Below, piece after piece: positions 1 to 8,441 of a stretch of 64,000 nt of DNA; position 1 is the first letter of the stretch; each line of letters opens with the position of its first letter. The stretch comes from Pseudomonadota bacterium. GTDB lineage: Bacteria > Desulfobacterota > Desulfobulbia > Desulfobulbales > Desulfocapsaceae. The notes below the pieces were generated by a model. That model had not been told where the DNA came from and searched no databases. It saw only the letters and a list, made by a program, of their open reading frames with translations. The stretch is taken from assembly GCA_018821985.1 (NCBI GenBank), contig JAHJKP010000048.1, forward strand, positions 1 to 64,000. The letters run 5' to 3'. Position numbers and translations under genes: made by a program.

Positions 1-1
1 C

Positions 2-73
2 GAGCGTTTGTTGGGCCCATTCTCAGAATTGGCCCTTGACGGAGCTACCATCGGAGGAAAAACTATTAAATGA
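2..73 (+). CDS. C-terminal end of an unidentified protein (partial)
   Basis: An open frame enters from the left edge and ends at TGA 71-73, leaving 23 residues that finish with GGKTIK. It is too short to assign to a family. The frame is uninterrupted and ends shortly before a long non-coding stretch, which fits the tail of a real gene on the same strand as the next one. It could be chance. Confidence 0.35.
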   Translation, partial: ERLLGPFSELALDGATIGGKTIK

Positions 74-339
74 CCAAAAATAGAGACAGGTAACACTACA
101 ATTTCAAAGAAAAAATAGGATCTATTACGTATATAGACTGTAATGTCAGATAAAGTGTGGCAGCTTTCGCCCTAACTGTCAGATTCGATCTAAGCTTCTA
201 CAACTGATCATCTATTCCACCTTGATTAAAAAAGTGAATAAAGATATCTTTACATATAAGTATCTTGAGATTAGATTTATGATGCTCAAGGCTGAGGTCT
301 TACTCTCTCCTCGCCCTATCACATGTTCCCAGGAAGGCC

Positions 340-3054
340 ATGACTATAATCGTCCGGATGACCTGTTTATTATTGTTTTTCCTTTTCCAGCCGCAGCAGC
401 TGTCAGCAGATTTCCAAACCATATCCATAGGCGTCCTTGCCAAAAGCGGGGAAGATATTGCGGTGGAAAAATGGTCGGCAACGGCTGACTATCTCTCCAC
501 CACGCTCCCCGAGTACCATTTCATCATCGTCCCCCTGGGATTTAAAGAAATTCATGAGACAGTAAAACAGGGCAAGGTCGATTTCGTGCTGACCAACCCG
601 GCCTTTTATGTGGAACTGGAAAAGCTCTACGGAGTCAGCCGCATTGCCACCCTGATCAACCAAAATCTCCCCAAGCAACAGACCACCACCTTTGGTGGTG
701 TAATTTTCACAAAAGCTGACCGCCAGGATATCAACACTCTTAACGATCTCAAAGGAAAGTCCTTCATGGCTGTGGACTCGCTTTCCTTCGGTGGCTGGAT
801 TGTGGCCTGGCGGGAATTTTTTCTGCAGAAGATCGACCCATTCACCGACTTTTCTTCTCTGCACTACGCCGGCACCCATGAAAGGGTTGTCCTTGCTGTT
901 CTGGCCGGCACGATTGATGCCGGGACTGTGCGCACCGACACCCTTGAACGCATGGCTGAACACAGAACCATTCATCTGGAACAGATAAAGATTTTAAACA
1001 AACAGCAAGTAAGCGATTTCCCTTTTCTTCTCAGCACTGCGCTCTACCCGGAATGGCCGATGGCGGCAATCAAATCGACACCCGACAGGCTTTCCCGTCT
1101 CGTTGCCGGTGCCCTGATGACCATGGAGAGTGCCCACCCTGCGGCTCTAGCCAGTCAATCGGCGGGATGGACCATCCCCCTTAATTATCAACCCGTGCAT
1201 GACTGTCTTTTTGACCTGAAGCTCGGCCCCTACAAAGACTATGGCAAGTTCTCCCTTGCTGATGTTCTCTCCCGCTACTGGCGGCAATTCACTCTTCTGG
1301 GCCTGGCTGTCCTTCTGATTCTGGCCACCGCCTGGTACGTCCTGTTCCTGAATCGAATCCTGCAAAAGAAAAAACTGGAAGTGGACAGACTGAACATCAC
1401 CCTTGAGTCCAAGGTGGCGCAACGGACAGAAAAGATTAATAGTCTTCTCGATCAACAGATCTATCTCAAAGGCATCCTGCAGACCGTAGCCGATATCAAC
1501 AAATTGCTGATCACCTCTCCAGACTTGGGGGTCCTGCTCAAGAAGTCGTGTGAACTCTTTGTCCAGCATGGACATTACGGGTTTTCCTGGATTGGCCTGC
1601 TGGAGCAGGGAGAAATTTATAAGATATACAGCCCTGATGATTTCGAAAAATACCTGGCCCCTCCCCCGTATGCCGTCAATGATCAGGAGCTTCCTTTTTA
1701 TCAAAGCCCGACGGCCAGATGTATCCGGGAAGACACCACCGTGATCAGTGATCGCAACCATGACCAGGATCTTACCCCCTGGCGGGACCACGCTGAAATA
1801 AAGGGCTTTCAGTCAGCCATCGCCCTCCCCTTACGGGCCAGACAATCTGCCCCCCCTTTGGGTACACTCACAATCTATACCTGGTTGCGAGAGGGATTTG
1901 AACAGGAAGAAATAGCCATGCTGGAAGAACTTGCCGGGGATCTCGGTTTCGCCATCAGCTCCTTTCGGCACCGAGAGGAAATAACCAGACTGATAACTGA
2001 GCGAACGATCAATTATCAGGAGACAATCTTCACCTTTGTCAACATGATTGAGCAGCGTGATACCTACACCGCCGGCCATACTGAGCGCGTGGCCGGCTAT
2101 TGTCAAAAAATAGCCCAGGCAATGGGCATTGCCGAGGAAGAGATAGAAAAACTCCACAAAGCGGCTATCCTACATGATATCGGTAAGATAGCCACACCAG
2201 ACTCCGTCCTTCTCAAACCTGGAAAACTCAACAGCCTGGACTATGAACTGATCAAGCTCCACGCCACCGCCGGCTATGAAATGCTCTCCAATATCGATAT
2301 GTACAAAGATCTGGCCGAGATCATCCACCACCACCATGAACGCCATGATGGACAGGGTTACCCTGACGGACTACACGGTGACGAAATTCCCTTTCTCTCC
2401 CGCATTCTCACCGTGGCCGATGCCTTCGACGCCATGACCACTAATCGTATCTATAAACCAAGAAAAGAGATCAAGGAGGCCCTGGACGAGCTGGCATCTC
2501 TCAGCGGCAGTCAATTCAACCCTGAAATTGTCCCCATGGCCATTCAGGCTCTCAAAGAAACAACAGCTCCGGTAGCCGTTACCCAGAACCCAAGCACGGA
2601 TATTGAAAAAAAACGATTTTCCTATTTCTTTAATGACAAACTGACCGGCCTGTTCAACGAAGACTACCTGAAAGTTTTTCTGCAGAACAACCAGAATCTC
2701 CACGAATACACCTGTCTGCATATTCTTCATCTGACAAACGTTTTCGAATACAATAAACGTGAGGGATGGGAACAGGGAAATCGCATTTTCCAGGATTTTG
2801 CTATCGAACTGCAGACACAATACCCCAAAGCCCTGATTTTCAGGGCCTACGGCAATGACTTTGCCATTCTCACCCGCAAGCATTTTGATCTGGAAGGCGA
2901 CGCCTTTGACTGTTTCACCAGCATAGCCGGCTCGGAGATAACCGTTGAGCCCCAACATATCGATTTAAAGAAAGATCAGGCATACACCCTTGATAAACTT
3001 GAAAAAATGGTCATATCCGGTTCCATTGCAGATACCATAAAATTTCCGGAATAG
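340..3054 (+). CDS. PhnD-like periplasmic sensor with GAF, HD-GYP and degenerate GGDEF domains
   Basis: This 904-residue sensor probably acts in cyclic-di-GMP signalling. It starts with a signal peptide (residues 1-24) and a PhnD-like phosphate/phosphonate-type solute-binding domain (about 25-310). A membrane helix (about 316-338), a short coiled coil and a GAF domain (about 385-545) follow. The HD-GYP domain (about 555-740) keeps HDIGK near residue 611 and the GYP signature near 672, so c-di-GMP phosphodiesterase activity is expected. The last 140 residues look like a GGDEF domain, but the signature has become YGNDF (near 836), so cyclase activity is unlikely. The ligand is unknown; PhnD-type domains bind phosphonates and other small anions. 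The gene stands alone, and no ABC transporter is adjacent. Confidence 0.85.
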   Translation: MTIIVRMTCLLLFFLFQPQQLSADFQTISIGVLAKSGEDIAVEKWSATADYLSTTLPEYHFIIVPLGFKEIHETVKQGKVDFVLTNPAFYVELEKLYGVSRIATLINQNLPKQQTTTFGGVIFTKADRQDINTLNDLKGKSFMAVDSLSFGGWIVAWREFFLQKIDPFTDFSSLHYAGTHERVVLAVLAGTIDAGTVRTDTLERMAEHRTIHLEQIKILNKQQVSDFPFLLSTALYPEWPMAAIKSTPDRLSRLVAGALMTMESAHPAALASQSAGWTIPLNYQPVHDCLFDLKLGPYKDYGKFSLADVLSRYWRQFTLLGLAVLLILATAWYVLFLNRILQKKKLEVDRLNITLESKVAQRTEKINSLLDQQIYLKGILQTVADINKLLITSPDLGVLLKKSCELFVQHGHYGFSWIGLLEQGEIYKIYSPDDFEKYLAPPPYAVNDQELPFYQSPTARCIREDTTVISDRNHDQDLTPWRDHAEIKGFQSAIALPLRARQSAPPLGTLTIYTWLREGFEQEEIAMLEELAGDLGFAISSFRHREEITRLITERTINYQETIFTFVNMIEQRDTYTAGHTERVAGYCQKIAQAMGIAEEEIEKLHKAAILHDIGKIATPDSVLLKPGKLNSLDYELIKLHATAGYEMLSNIDMYKDLAEIIHHHHERHDGQGYPDGLHGDEIPFLSRILTVADAFDAMTTNRIYKPRKEIKEALDELASLSGSQFNPEIVPMAIQALKETTAPVAVTQNPSTDIEKKRFSYFFNDKLTGLFNEDYLKVFLQNNQNLHEYTCLHILHLTNVFEYNKREGWEQGNRIFQDFAIELQTQYPKALIFRAYGNDFAILTRKHFDLEGDAFDCFTSIAGSEITVEPQHIDLKKDQAYTLDKLEKMVISGSIADTIKFPE

Positions 3055-3070
3055 TCGGCTGAAAAATCTT

Positions 3071-3604
3071 CTATCCTTTCTGCCCGTATTTCTCAAAACT
3101 CACCTTTTCATCCTGCAAAGACGAGCGGGGATGGCCTGGCAATTGTTCCGCCGGATAGCCTATAGCAATGATCGATTCCACCACCATCCCCTCTTGCAGG
3201 TTAAGGAGTTCAGCCACGTATTCCTGAGACGCCTGTCGGGCGTCATGTTCCCGCAAACGTATCTGGACCCAGCAACTGCCAAGACCAAGATCAGTGGCCG
3301 CCAGATGGAGCAGGAGAGAGGCAATGGAGCAATCTTCCACCCACACATCACACTTTGCCGGATCGGCACAAATGACAATGGCCAGCGGCGCGTTTTTCAG
3401 AAACGATGCTCCGTGCGGCTTGGCCTGAGAAAGTTGAACGAGGGTCTCTTTCTCCGTGACCACCACAAACTCCCAAGGGTTCAAACCCCGTGAGGAAGGC
3501 GCACGCAACATGGCTTCTACCAAAAGATCTCTCTTCTCTTTTTCAACTGGCTGATCCTGAAACCGGCGAATACTTCTTCTGGTTCGTAAAAGATCGATAA
3601 ACAT
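3071..3604 (-). CDS. Nitroreductase-family FMN protein
   Basis: A protein of 177 residues of the nitroreductase (NfnB/FRase-like) fold, which uses FMN to reduce nitro compounds, quinones or flavins with NAD(P)H. The N-terminal RRSIRRF (about 9-15) and the PSSRGLNPWEF segment are the usual FMN-contacting regions. I chose the ATG at 3604 because GGGAGGGGG lies just ahead of it; a longer frame starting at 3784 would run through the hcp promoter. It is divergent from hcp, and the CRP/FNR-like palindrome at 3644-3657 lies between them, so the two may be co-regulated. The substrate cannot be told from sequence. Confidence 0.85.
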   Translation of the reverse strand: MFIDLLRTRRSIRRFQDQPVEKEKRDLLVEAMLRAPSSRGLNPWEFVVVTEKETLVQLSQAKPHGASFLKNAPLAIVICADPAKCDVWVEDCSIASLLLHLAATDLGLGSCWVQIRLREHDARQASQEYVAELLNLQEGMVVESIIAIGYPAEQLPGHPRSSLQDEKVSFEKYGQKG

Positions 3605-3643
3605 TTCCCCCTCCCGTTTTAAAAAAATTAAATAATGCTTTCC

Positions 3644-3685
3644 TTGACCTAGATCAAAGAAGCATTTCCCAATAAAGGCTAGAGT
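3644..3685 (+). promoter_or_regulatory. CRP/FNR-type operator and promoter upstream of hcp
   Basis: TTGACCTAGATCAA at 3644-3657 is an imperfect palindrome of the CRP/FNR superfamily. A -10-like TAGAGT at 3680-3685 lies 22 bp downstream, the spacing expected for a class II activator site centred near -41. The site resembles the one at 7557-7570. HcpR, the CRP/FNR-family regulator of hcp in sulfate reducers, is the natural candidate, but its gene is not in this window. Confidence 0.6.
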
Positions 3686-3786
3686 GTCTCTTATAAAGCG
3701 TATCAATAAAGATCTCCACAATGCTGAAGATATATCGTATAAGATAACTAGAATTAGTTTACTCACCCCAACCAAGGAGAACAACC

Positions 3787-5415
3787 ATGTACTGTAATCA
3801 ATGTGAACAGACTGCTAAAGGAACCGCCTGTACTACCATCGGTGTCTGTGGCAAGAACGAAGAAGTAGCAGGGCTCGAAGATCTTCTCACCCATGCCGTC
3901 CAGGGCCTTTGTCTGGTCGCTGATGCCGGCCGCAAGGTCGGTGTTGTGGACAACGCTGTTGATCGTTTCACTTGTGAGGCTATTTTCTCCTGTCTCACCA
4001 ATGTGGATTTTGACCCGGCCCGTTTTGGCGTCCTGATCCACAAGGCCGTAACCCTGCGGGAGACCCTCAAGGCAGAGGTCAAGGCAGCCGGCGGCAAGAC
4101 TGATTTCACCGTTGCCGCAGCCACATTTTCCCCGGCCGATTCCCTGACCGGCCTTGAAGAGCAAGGTGCCGCCCTGAACTTCATCAACACCCTGGATGCC
4201 AACCCTGACCTGCAATCCCTGAAGCAGATCACCATGTACGGTCTGCGCGGCCTTGCTGCTTATGCTGATCATGCCGCCATCCTCGGTAAGGAAGATGACT
4301 CTGTCTATGCCTACATCCATGAGGCCATGGCCGCACTCACCAGCGACATGGATCTCAACCAACTGGTGGCACTCGCCCTCAAATGTGGCGAGGTCAACAT
4401 GAAGGCTATGGAGTTGCTTGACGCCGGCAACACCGGCACCTATGGCCACCCCGTCCCCACTCCGGTGCCACTTGGTCATATCCCCGGCAAGTGTATCCTG
4501 GTCACCGGTCATGACCTCAAAGATCTGGCCATGCTCCTGGAGCAGACCAAAGACAAGGGAATCAACATCTACACCCATGGCGAGATGCTGCCCTGCCACG
4601 GCTATCCAGAGCTGAAGAAATACAGCCATTTCTATGGCCATTTTGGCACCGCCTGGCAGAATCAGCAGAAGGAGATGCCCGAGTTTCCAGGGGCCATCCT
4701 CTTTACCACCAACTGCATCCAGAAGCCAAAAGACTCCTATAAGGCCAATGTCTTCACCACCGGTCTGGTCGGCTGGCCGGATGTCGCCCACATCGACAAT
4801 AACAAAGACTTTACTCCTGTAATTAACCGCGCCCTGGGCCTGCCAGGATTCACCGACAGCGTGGACAAGGATTCCGTGCTGGTGGGGTTTGCCCGCAACA
4901 CCGTATTGGGAGTGGCCGACAAGGTGATTGAGGCCGTTAAATCCAAGGCCATCCGTCACTTCTTCCTGGTAGGCGGTTGCGATGGTGCCAAACCCGGACG
5001 TAACTACTACACCGAGATCGTGGAGCAGATCCCTGCCGATTGCATGATCCTGACGCTCGCCTGCGGCAAGTTCCGCTTCTTTGACAAGAAATTGGGCGAT
5101 ATCGGCGGCATCCCCCGTCTCCTTGATGTTGGTCAGTGCAATGATGCCTACTCCGCCATCCAGATTGCGGTGGCCCTGGCCGGTGCCTTTGAGTGTGGGG
5201 TCAATGACCTGCCCCTGTCCATGATCCTTTCCTGGTACGAGCAGAAGGCGGTGGTTATCCTCCTGACCCTGTTCAGTCTAGGGATCAAGAACATCCATCT
5301 TGGACCCTCGCTGCCGGCCTTTATCACCCCCAATGTCCTCAATGTATTGGTGGAAAATTTCAGCATCAAACCGGTTTCCACTCCCGAGGCTGACCTGAAA
5401 GCAATCCTGGGATAA
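3787..5415 (+). CDS. hcp: Hybrid cluster protein (hydroxylamine reductase / NO-stress protein)
   Basis: This cytoplasmic Fe-S protein of 542 residues carries a [4Fe-4S] cluster and a hybrid Fe-S-O cluster. The family reduces hydroxylamine in vitro and is linked to NO reduction and S-nitrosylation in nitrosative stress. The N-terminal cysteines C3, C6, C15 and C21 follow the C-x2-C-x8-C-x5-C pattern of class 1 Hcp from strict anaerobes, and the length is typical. Hybrid-cluster ligand regions are visible as HGEMLPCHGYPE, VGGCDGAKPGR and LACGKFRF. AAGGAG lies 7 bp before the ATG. A strong terminator follows, so hcp is probably transcribed alone, under the CRP/FNR-like site at 3644. Confidence 0.97.
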   Translation: MYCNQCEQTAKGTACTTIGVCGKNEEVAGLEDLLTHAVQGLCLVADAGRKVGVVDNAVDRFTCEAIFSCLTNVDFDPARFGVLIHKAVTLRETLKAEVKAAGGKTDFTVAAATFSPADSLTGLEEQGAALNFINTLDANPDLQSLKQITMYGLRGLAAYADHAAILGKEDDSVYAYIHEAMAALTSDMDLNQLVALALKCGEVNMKAMELLDAGNTGTYGHPVPTPVPLGHIPGKCILVTGHDLKDLAMLLEQTKDKGINIYTHGEMLPCHGYPELKKYSHFYGHFGTAWQNQQKEMPEFPGAILFTTNCIQKPKDSYKANVFTTGLVGWPDVAHIDNNKDFTPVINRALGLPGFTDSVDKDSVLVGFARNTVLGVADKVIEAVKSKAIRHFFLVGGCDGAKPGRNYYTEIVEQIPADCMILTLACGKFRFFDKKLGDIGGIPRLLDVGQCNDAYSAIQIAVALAGAFECGVNDLPLSMILSWYEQKAVVILLTLFSLGIKNIHLGPSLPAFITPNVLNVLVENFSIKPVSTPEADLKAILG

Positions 5416-5438
5416 TTTACAGGCAGTTGTTTTCCCTA

Positions 5439-5479
5439 GGCAGGGCACGATTCAGGTTTCCGTGCCCTGCCTTTTTTTT
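5439..5479 (+). terminator. Rho-independent terminator after hcp
   Basis: An 11-bp stem GGCAGGGCACG / CGTGCCCTGCC with an 11-base loop is followed by eight T residues, 24 bp past the hcp stop codon. Confidence 0.9.
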
Positions 5480-5523
5480 AAATACTCTTTTCATGAGATA
5501 ACGCTTAAAAAAAGAGCTCCGCT

Positions 5524-6090
5524 ATGACCCCTGACAAACAGACGACTGAGAGCTATTTCAGCAAGATGAAGGGGCTCACCAAAAGCCCGCCGCTGGTGAA
5601 TTTCTCAGAGATATTCTGGTCATGGATTGGCGCTTTTCTCGGTATTTCCGCCGTCTCCTATCTGCACTTCAACATATTCCTGACCACCACCGATCTTGAA
5701 ATGCTGGTGGGCTCTTTCGGCGCCTCCGCAGTCCTGATCTATGGCGCACCCAAGAGCCCCCTGGCCCAACCACGGAATCTAATCGGAGGCCATATTATCT
5801 CGGCCATCATTGGTGTCGCCTGCTTCAAATTACTGGGACCATCCTGTATCTGGATCGCCTCGTCTGTTGCTGTGGCCACGGCCATTGCCGCCATGCATGC
5901 TACAAAAACATTGCATCCACCGGGCGGGGCAACCGCGCTCATTGCCGTAATTGCCAGCGACAAGATTCACAACCTGGGATTCCTTTATGCTATTATTCCT
6001 GTGGGCGCAGGGGCATTGATCATGTTGATCGTGGCGCTCCTGGTCAACAATATCCCTAAAAGCCGAAGATATCCTGAGTTTTGGCTTTAA
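5524..6090 (+). CDS. HPP-family integral membrane protein, possible nitrite transporter
   Basis: A 188-residue membrane protein with about four hydrophobic helices after a cytosolic N-terminal tail. The family signature HPPGGATALIA starts near residue 131. HPP-family proteins of cyanobacteria and plant chloroplasts have been described as nitrite transporters; bacterial members are mostly uncharacterised. Placement between hcp and a siroheme reductase-like gene makes nitrite or a related oxyanion a reasonable substrate guess here, but that is inference. The next gene follows after 47 bp on the same strand. Confidence 0.8.
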   Translation: MTPDKQTTESYFSKMKGLTKSPPLVNFSEIFWSWIGAFLGISAVSYLHFNIFLTTTDLEMLVGSFGASAVLIYGAPKSPLAQPRNLIGGHIISAIIGVACFKLLGPSCIWIASSVAVATAIAAMHATKTLHPPGGATALIAVIASDKIHNLGFLYAIIPVGAGALIMLIVALLVNNIPKSRRYPEFWL

Positions 6091-6137
6091 GAAATACTAA
6101 AAAATCAAGATAAACCTTCACCAACCTATTCGAGAAA

Positions 6138-6767
6138 ATGACCAGTAACCAAAAAACATTTACTATCATTCCCGGTCTCAACATGGGCCTCTTTTCTCCC
6201 CCAGAATTGGAAGAGATTGTTGCCATCATCAATAAATACGACGTCCCCATGACCAAGATCACTTCAGCCCAACGTCTGGCCCTCCTTGGTATGGACGAGG
6301 AAGATCAGGAAAAGCTCAAGGCGGAGCTTAAGCCCCTGGTCCGGCCGGTGGCAGTCAATGGCGTCCATTATGTTCAGGCCTGCCCCGGCTCCCAGTGGTG
6401 CAAATTCGGCACCAGCGACTCCCTGGCACTCGGGGCAAGGATTGAGCAGCTCTCCTTTCCCGAGCCCCTGCCCGGTAAGGTCAAGATCGGGATCTCCGGC
6501 TGCCGGATGTCCTGCACCGAGCCCTATGTCCGGGATGTGGGCATCTTTGCCACCAAGAAAGGCTGGACCCTGGTATTTGGCGGCAACGGCGGCGGCAATC
6601 CGCGCCTTGGCGACATCGTGGCCGAAGCTCTAACTGACGATCAGGTGGTTGATCTGGTGCAAAAATGCCTGACCGTCTATCAGCAGAAGGCCAAGTATAA
6701 ATCTCGGACGGCCCGCTTCATGGAGCGTTTTGGTATTGACGCGTTCAAAAAGGCAGTCCTGACCTAA
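6138..6767 (+). CDS. Small siroheme sulfite/nitrite reductase-like protein
   Basis: A protein of 209 residues with one ferredoxin-like half-domain and one siroheme/[4Fe-4S] half-domain, about the size of the low-spin assimilatory-type sulfite reductase (alSiR) of Desulfovibrio. The four cluster ligands are present as C82-x5-C88 and C122-x3-C126 (CPGSQWC and CRMSC). Reduction of sulfite or nitrite is expected by family, and I cannot choose between them from sequence. No convincing ribosome-binding site is seen before the ATG, only GAG four bases upstream. It is 24 bp ahead of the zinc-ribbon gene and downstream of the HPP gene, so an operon is likely. Confidence 0.85.
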   Translation: MTSNQKTFTIIPGLNMGLFSPPELEEIVAIINKYDVPMTKITSAQRLALLGMDEEDQEKLKAELKPLVRPVAVNGVHYVQACPGSQWCKFGTSDSLALGARIEQLSFPEPLPGKVKIGISGCRMSCTEPYVRDVGIFATKKGWTLVFGGNGGGNPRLGDIVAEALTDDQVVDLVQKCLTVYQQKAKYKSRTARFMERFGIDAFKKAVLT

Positions 6768-6791
6768 TAAATCAGCCGGGAGGTACAGATC

Positions 6792-7442
6792 ATGCAATGC
6801 CCTGGACAGGATAACCGATACTGGAGCGGGGAGGCCGTTTTTGAACTCCCCTGCCCCCACTGCGGCAATGTACTGGAATTTTTCAAGGATGACAGCCAGC
6901 GAACCTGCAAACAGTGTGGACACAAGACGCTGAATCCCAAGATCGATTTTGGCTGCGCCTCCTACTGTCCCTATGCCGAACAATGCATGGGCGCCCTTCC
7001 TTCGGATCTGCGGGCCGGACTTGCCGACCTCTTCAAGGATCGGCTGGCAATTGCTGTGCGGAAACGTTTACTAGATAATGAGCAAAAATATCTTCTGGTC
7101 ACCAGAAGGGCGGAGTTTGGCGAAAAGCTCTGTCTGGAAGAGGAAGGAAACATGGCCGCCATTGTCGCCGCCACCCTGCTCAGCGAAATCGACCAGCCTC
7201 TGGCCCTGTTGACTGAACTGAAGGCGGAAGAAAATCTTATCGAGGAAGTGAGTCGTCTCCTGTCAGGGCAGCCCGCCACCAATGATGACGAGGCAAAGTC
7301 AGCCGCCATCTTCCATGATGCCTCTCTTCTTGGCAACATGAGCCTAGGCAACGCCTCGGATCCGGCAAACTCCTTTCTGACCCGTACGGGAGCAAGGGAA
7401 AGAGAAGCGATCATGACCCGGCTCAAGGCCCAAACAGAATAA
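6792..7442 (+). CDS. Zinc-ribbon protein with a degenerate HD-like domain
   Basis: A 216-residue protein preceded by a good GGGAGGT site. The N-terminal third holds CPHCG and CKQCG, a four-cysteine zinc ribbon. Further cysteines follow in GCASYCPYAEQC (about residues 55-67), which could bind zinc or an Fe-S centre. The rest is helical and resembles an HD phosphohydrolase core in spacing (TRRAEF, about 105; FHDASLLGN, about 180), but the first conserved histidine is absent, so catalysis is doubtful. It probably shares an operon with the reductase-like gene 24 bp upstream. Function is not known; a scaffold or regulator of the reductase is one guess. Confidence 0.65.
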   Translation: MQCPGQDNRYWSGEAVFELPCPHCGNVLEFFKDDSQRTCKQCGHKTLNPKIDFGCASYCPYAEQCMGALPSDLRAGLADLFKDRLAIAVRKRLLDNEQKYLLVTRRAEFGEKLCLEEEGNMAAIVAATLLSEIDQPLALLTELKAEENLIEEVSRLLSGQPATNDDEAKSAAIFHDASLLGNMSLGNASDPANSFLTRTGAREREAIMTRLKAQTE

Positions 7443-7520
7443 TCACCAATAGCTGCCAACATTCAGGATGAAGGAGAGGAACTTTTCTGGTGCCGATAAT
7501 TCCCACTCATGATTTCTTAC

Positions 7521-7547
7521 GCCCCCAGGATACCGGGGGCTTTTTTT
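7521..7547 (+). terminator. Rho-independent terminator after the HPP/reductase operon
   Basis: A GCCCCC / GGGGGC stem with an eight-base loop is followed directly by seven T residues. It separates the upstream operon from the next promoter. Confidence 0.85.
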
Positions 7548-7556
7548 ATTGCCGGT

Positions 7557-7597
7557 TTGACCCAAGTCAAGGTGACAGGGATAATTTCTGTTACAAT
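7557..7597 (+). promoter_or_regulatory. CRP/FNR-type operator and promoter of the ferredoxin-like gene
   Basis: TTGACCCAAGTCAA at 7557-7570 is a palindrome with perfect TTGAC/GTCAA half-sites. A -10-like TACAAT at 7592-7597 lies 21 bp downstream, the class II activator geometry, nearly the same as at hcp (22 bp). Two matching sites in the same arrangement within 4 kb argue for one shared regulator. Confidence 0.65.
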
Positions 7598-7664
7598 GGG
7601 ATCATAAGATGGAATCATATGAAGCGAATCAAACCATACCCTTTTTCCTGCGGAGAATATAAAA

Positions 7665-8417
7665 ATGAAAATAATGCGCAAGATTATCAAGATCGACGAA
7701 GAACTTTGTAACGGCTGCGGCCTCTGTGTACCGGACTGCGCGGAAGGATCGCTGCAGATCATTGACGGTAAGGCCAGACTGGTAGCTGACAAGCTCTGCG
7801 ACGGCCTGGGTGCCTGCCTTGGTTCCTGTCCCACCGGCGCCCTGCAGATCATCGAGCGTGAGGCCGAGGATTTCAGCGAAGAGGCCGTGGAAGAATTCCT
7901 GGCCGACAAGAAGAAACAGGAGACTATGAAGACCAGCTCCAAGACCTCCGGCTGTCCATCGGCCAGGATCCAGACCTTTGCCCCGCAGACACCGTGCCAA
8001 ATGGCCAATAAACCGTCACTGGCCGTTACCGGCGGCAGCTCTGCCCTCAGCCATTGGCCGGTGCAGATTCGTCTGGTTCCCCCCTCTGCCCCTTTCCTCC
8101 AGAATGCCGATCTGTTGGTGGCTGCCGATTGTTCTGCCGTTTCCGCCCCCAATTTCCAGACAGAATTCCTGGTCGGTAAGGTAGTGATGATGGGCTGCCC
8201 CAAGTTTGACGATGCCCAGAGCTATGTTCAGCGTTTTGCCGAGATCATTGCCACATGCAATCTGCACAGCCTGACCATCCTGATCATGGAGGTCCCCTGC
8301 TGTTCCTCCATGGTCGGTATCATCAAACAGGCCATGGAACAGGCCGGGAAGACTGTTCCGGTGGAACAGATCACCCTCTCCACTCGTGGTGAGGTGATCG
8401 CCCGCAGCCAGTGGTAA
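7665..8417 (+). CDS. Ferredoxin-like Fe-S protein of the hcp-associated type
   Basis: A protein of 250 residues with an N-terminal bacterial-type ferredoxin domain. The first cluster motif is complete (C15, C18, C21, C25). In the second, the middle cysteine is leucine 48 (C45, L48, C51, C55), so a [3Fe-4S] or no second cluster is likely. The remaining 190 residues are unlike simple ferredoxins; they contain a CPKFDD stretch and an EVPCCSSM stretch near the C terminus, possible extra metal ligands. GGAG precedes the ATG. Sulfate reducers often pair hcp with a ferredoxin-like protein (FrdX), and electron delivery to Hcp is a reasonable inference. The upstream CRP/FNR-like site supports co-regulation. 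Confidence 0.8.
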   Translation: MKIMRKIIKIDEELCNGCGLCVPDCAEGSLQIIDGKARLVADKLCDGLGACLGSCPTGALQIIEREAEDFSEEAVEEFLADKKKQETMKTSSKTSGCPSARIQTFAPQTPCQMANKPSLAVTGGSSALSHWPVQIRLVPPSAPFLQNADLLVAADCSAVSAPNFQTEFLVGKVVMMGCPKFDDAQSYVQRFAEIIATCNLHSLTILIMEVPCCSSMVGIIKQAMEQAGKTVPVEQITLSTRGEVIARSQW

Positions 8418-8441
8418 AAAAAAACGGAGAAGCCAAACGTT

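Noticed and set aside
222-488. An 88-codon plus-strand frame before and overlapping the PhnD-HD-GYP gene.
   Set aside because: It overlaps the signal peptide of the real gene in another frame, has no ribosome site and no domain.
3763-4959. A 398-codon frame antisense to hcp.
   Set aside because: It lies within a strongly conserved gene on the other strand and has no family features.
7443-7520. A possible riboswitch or small RNA between the zinc-ribbon gene and the terminator.
   Set aside because: No conserved structure could be drawn beyond the terminator itself.
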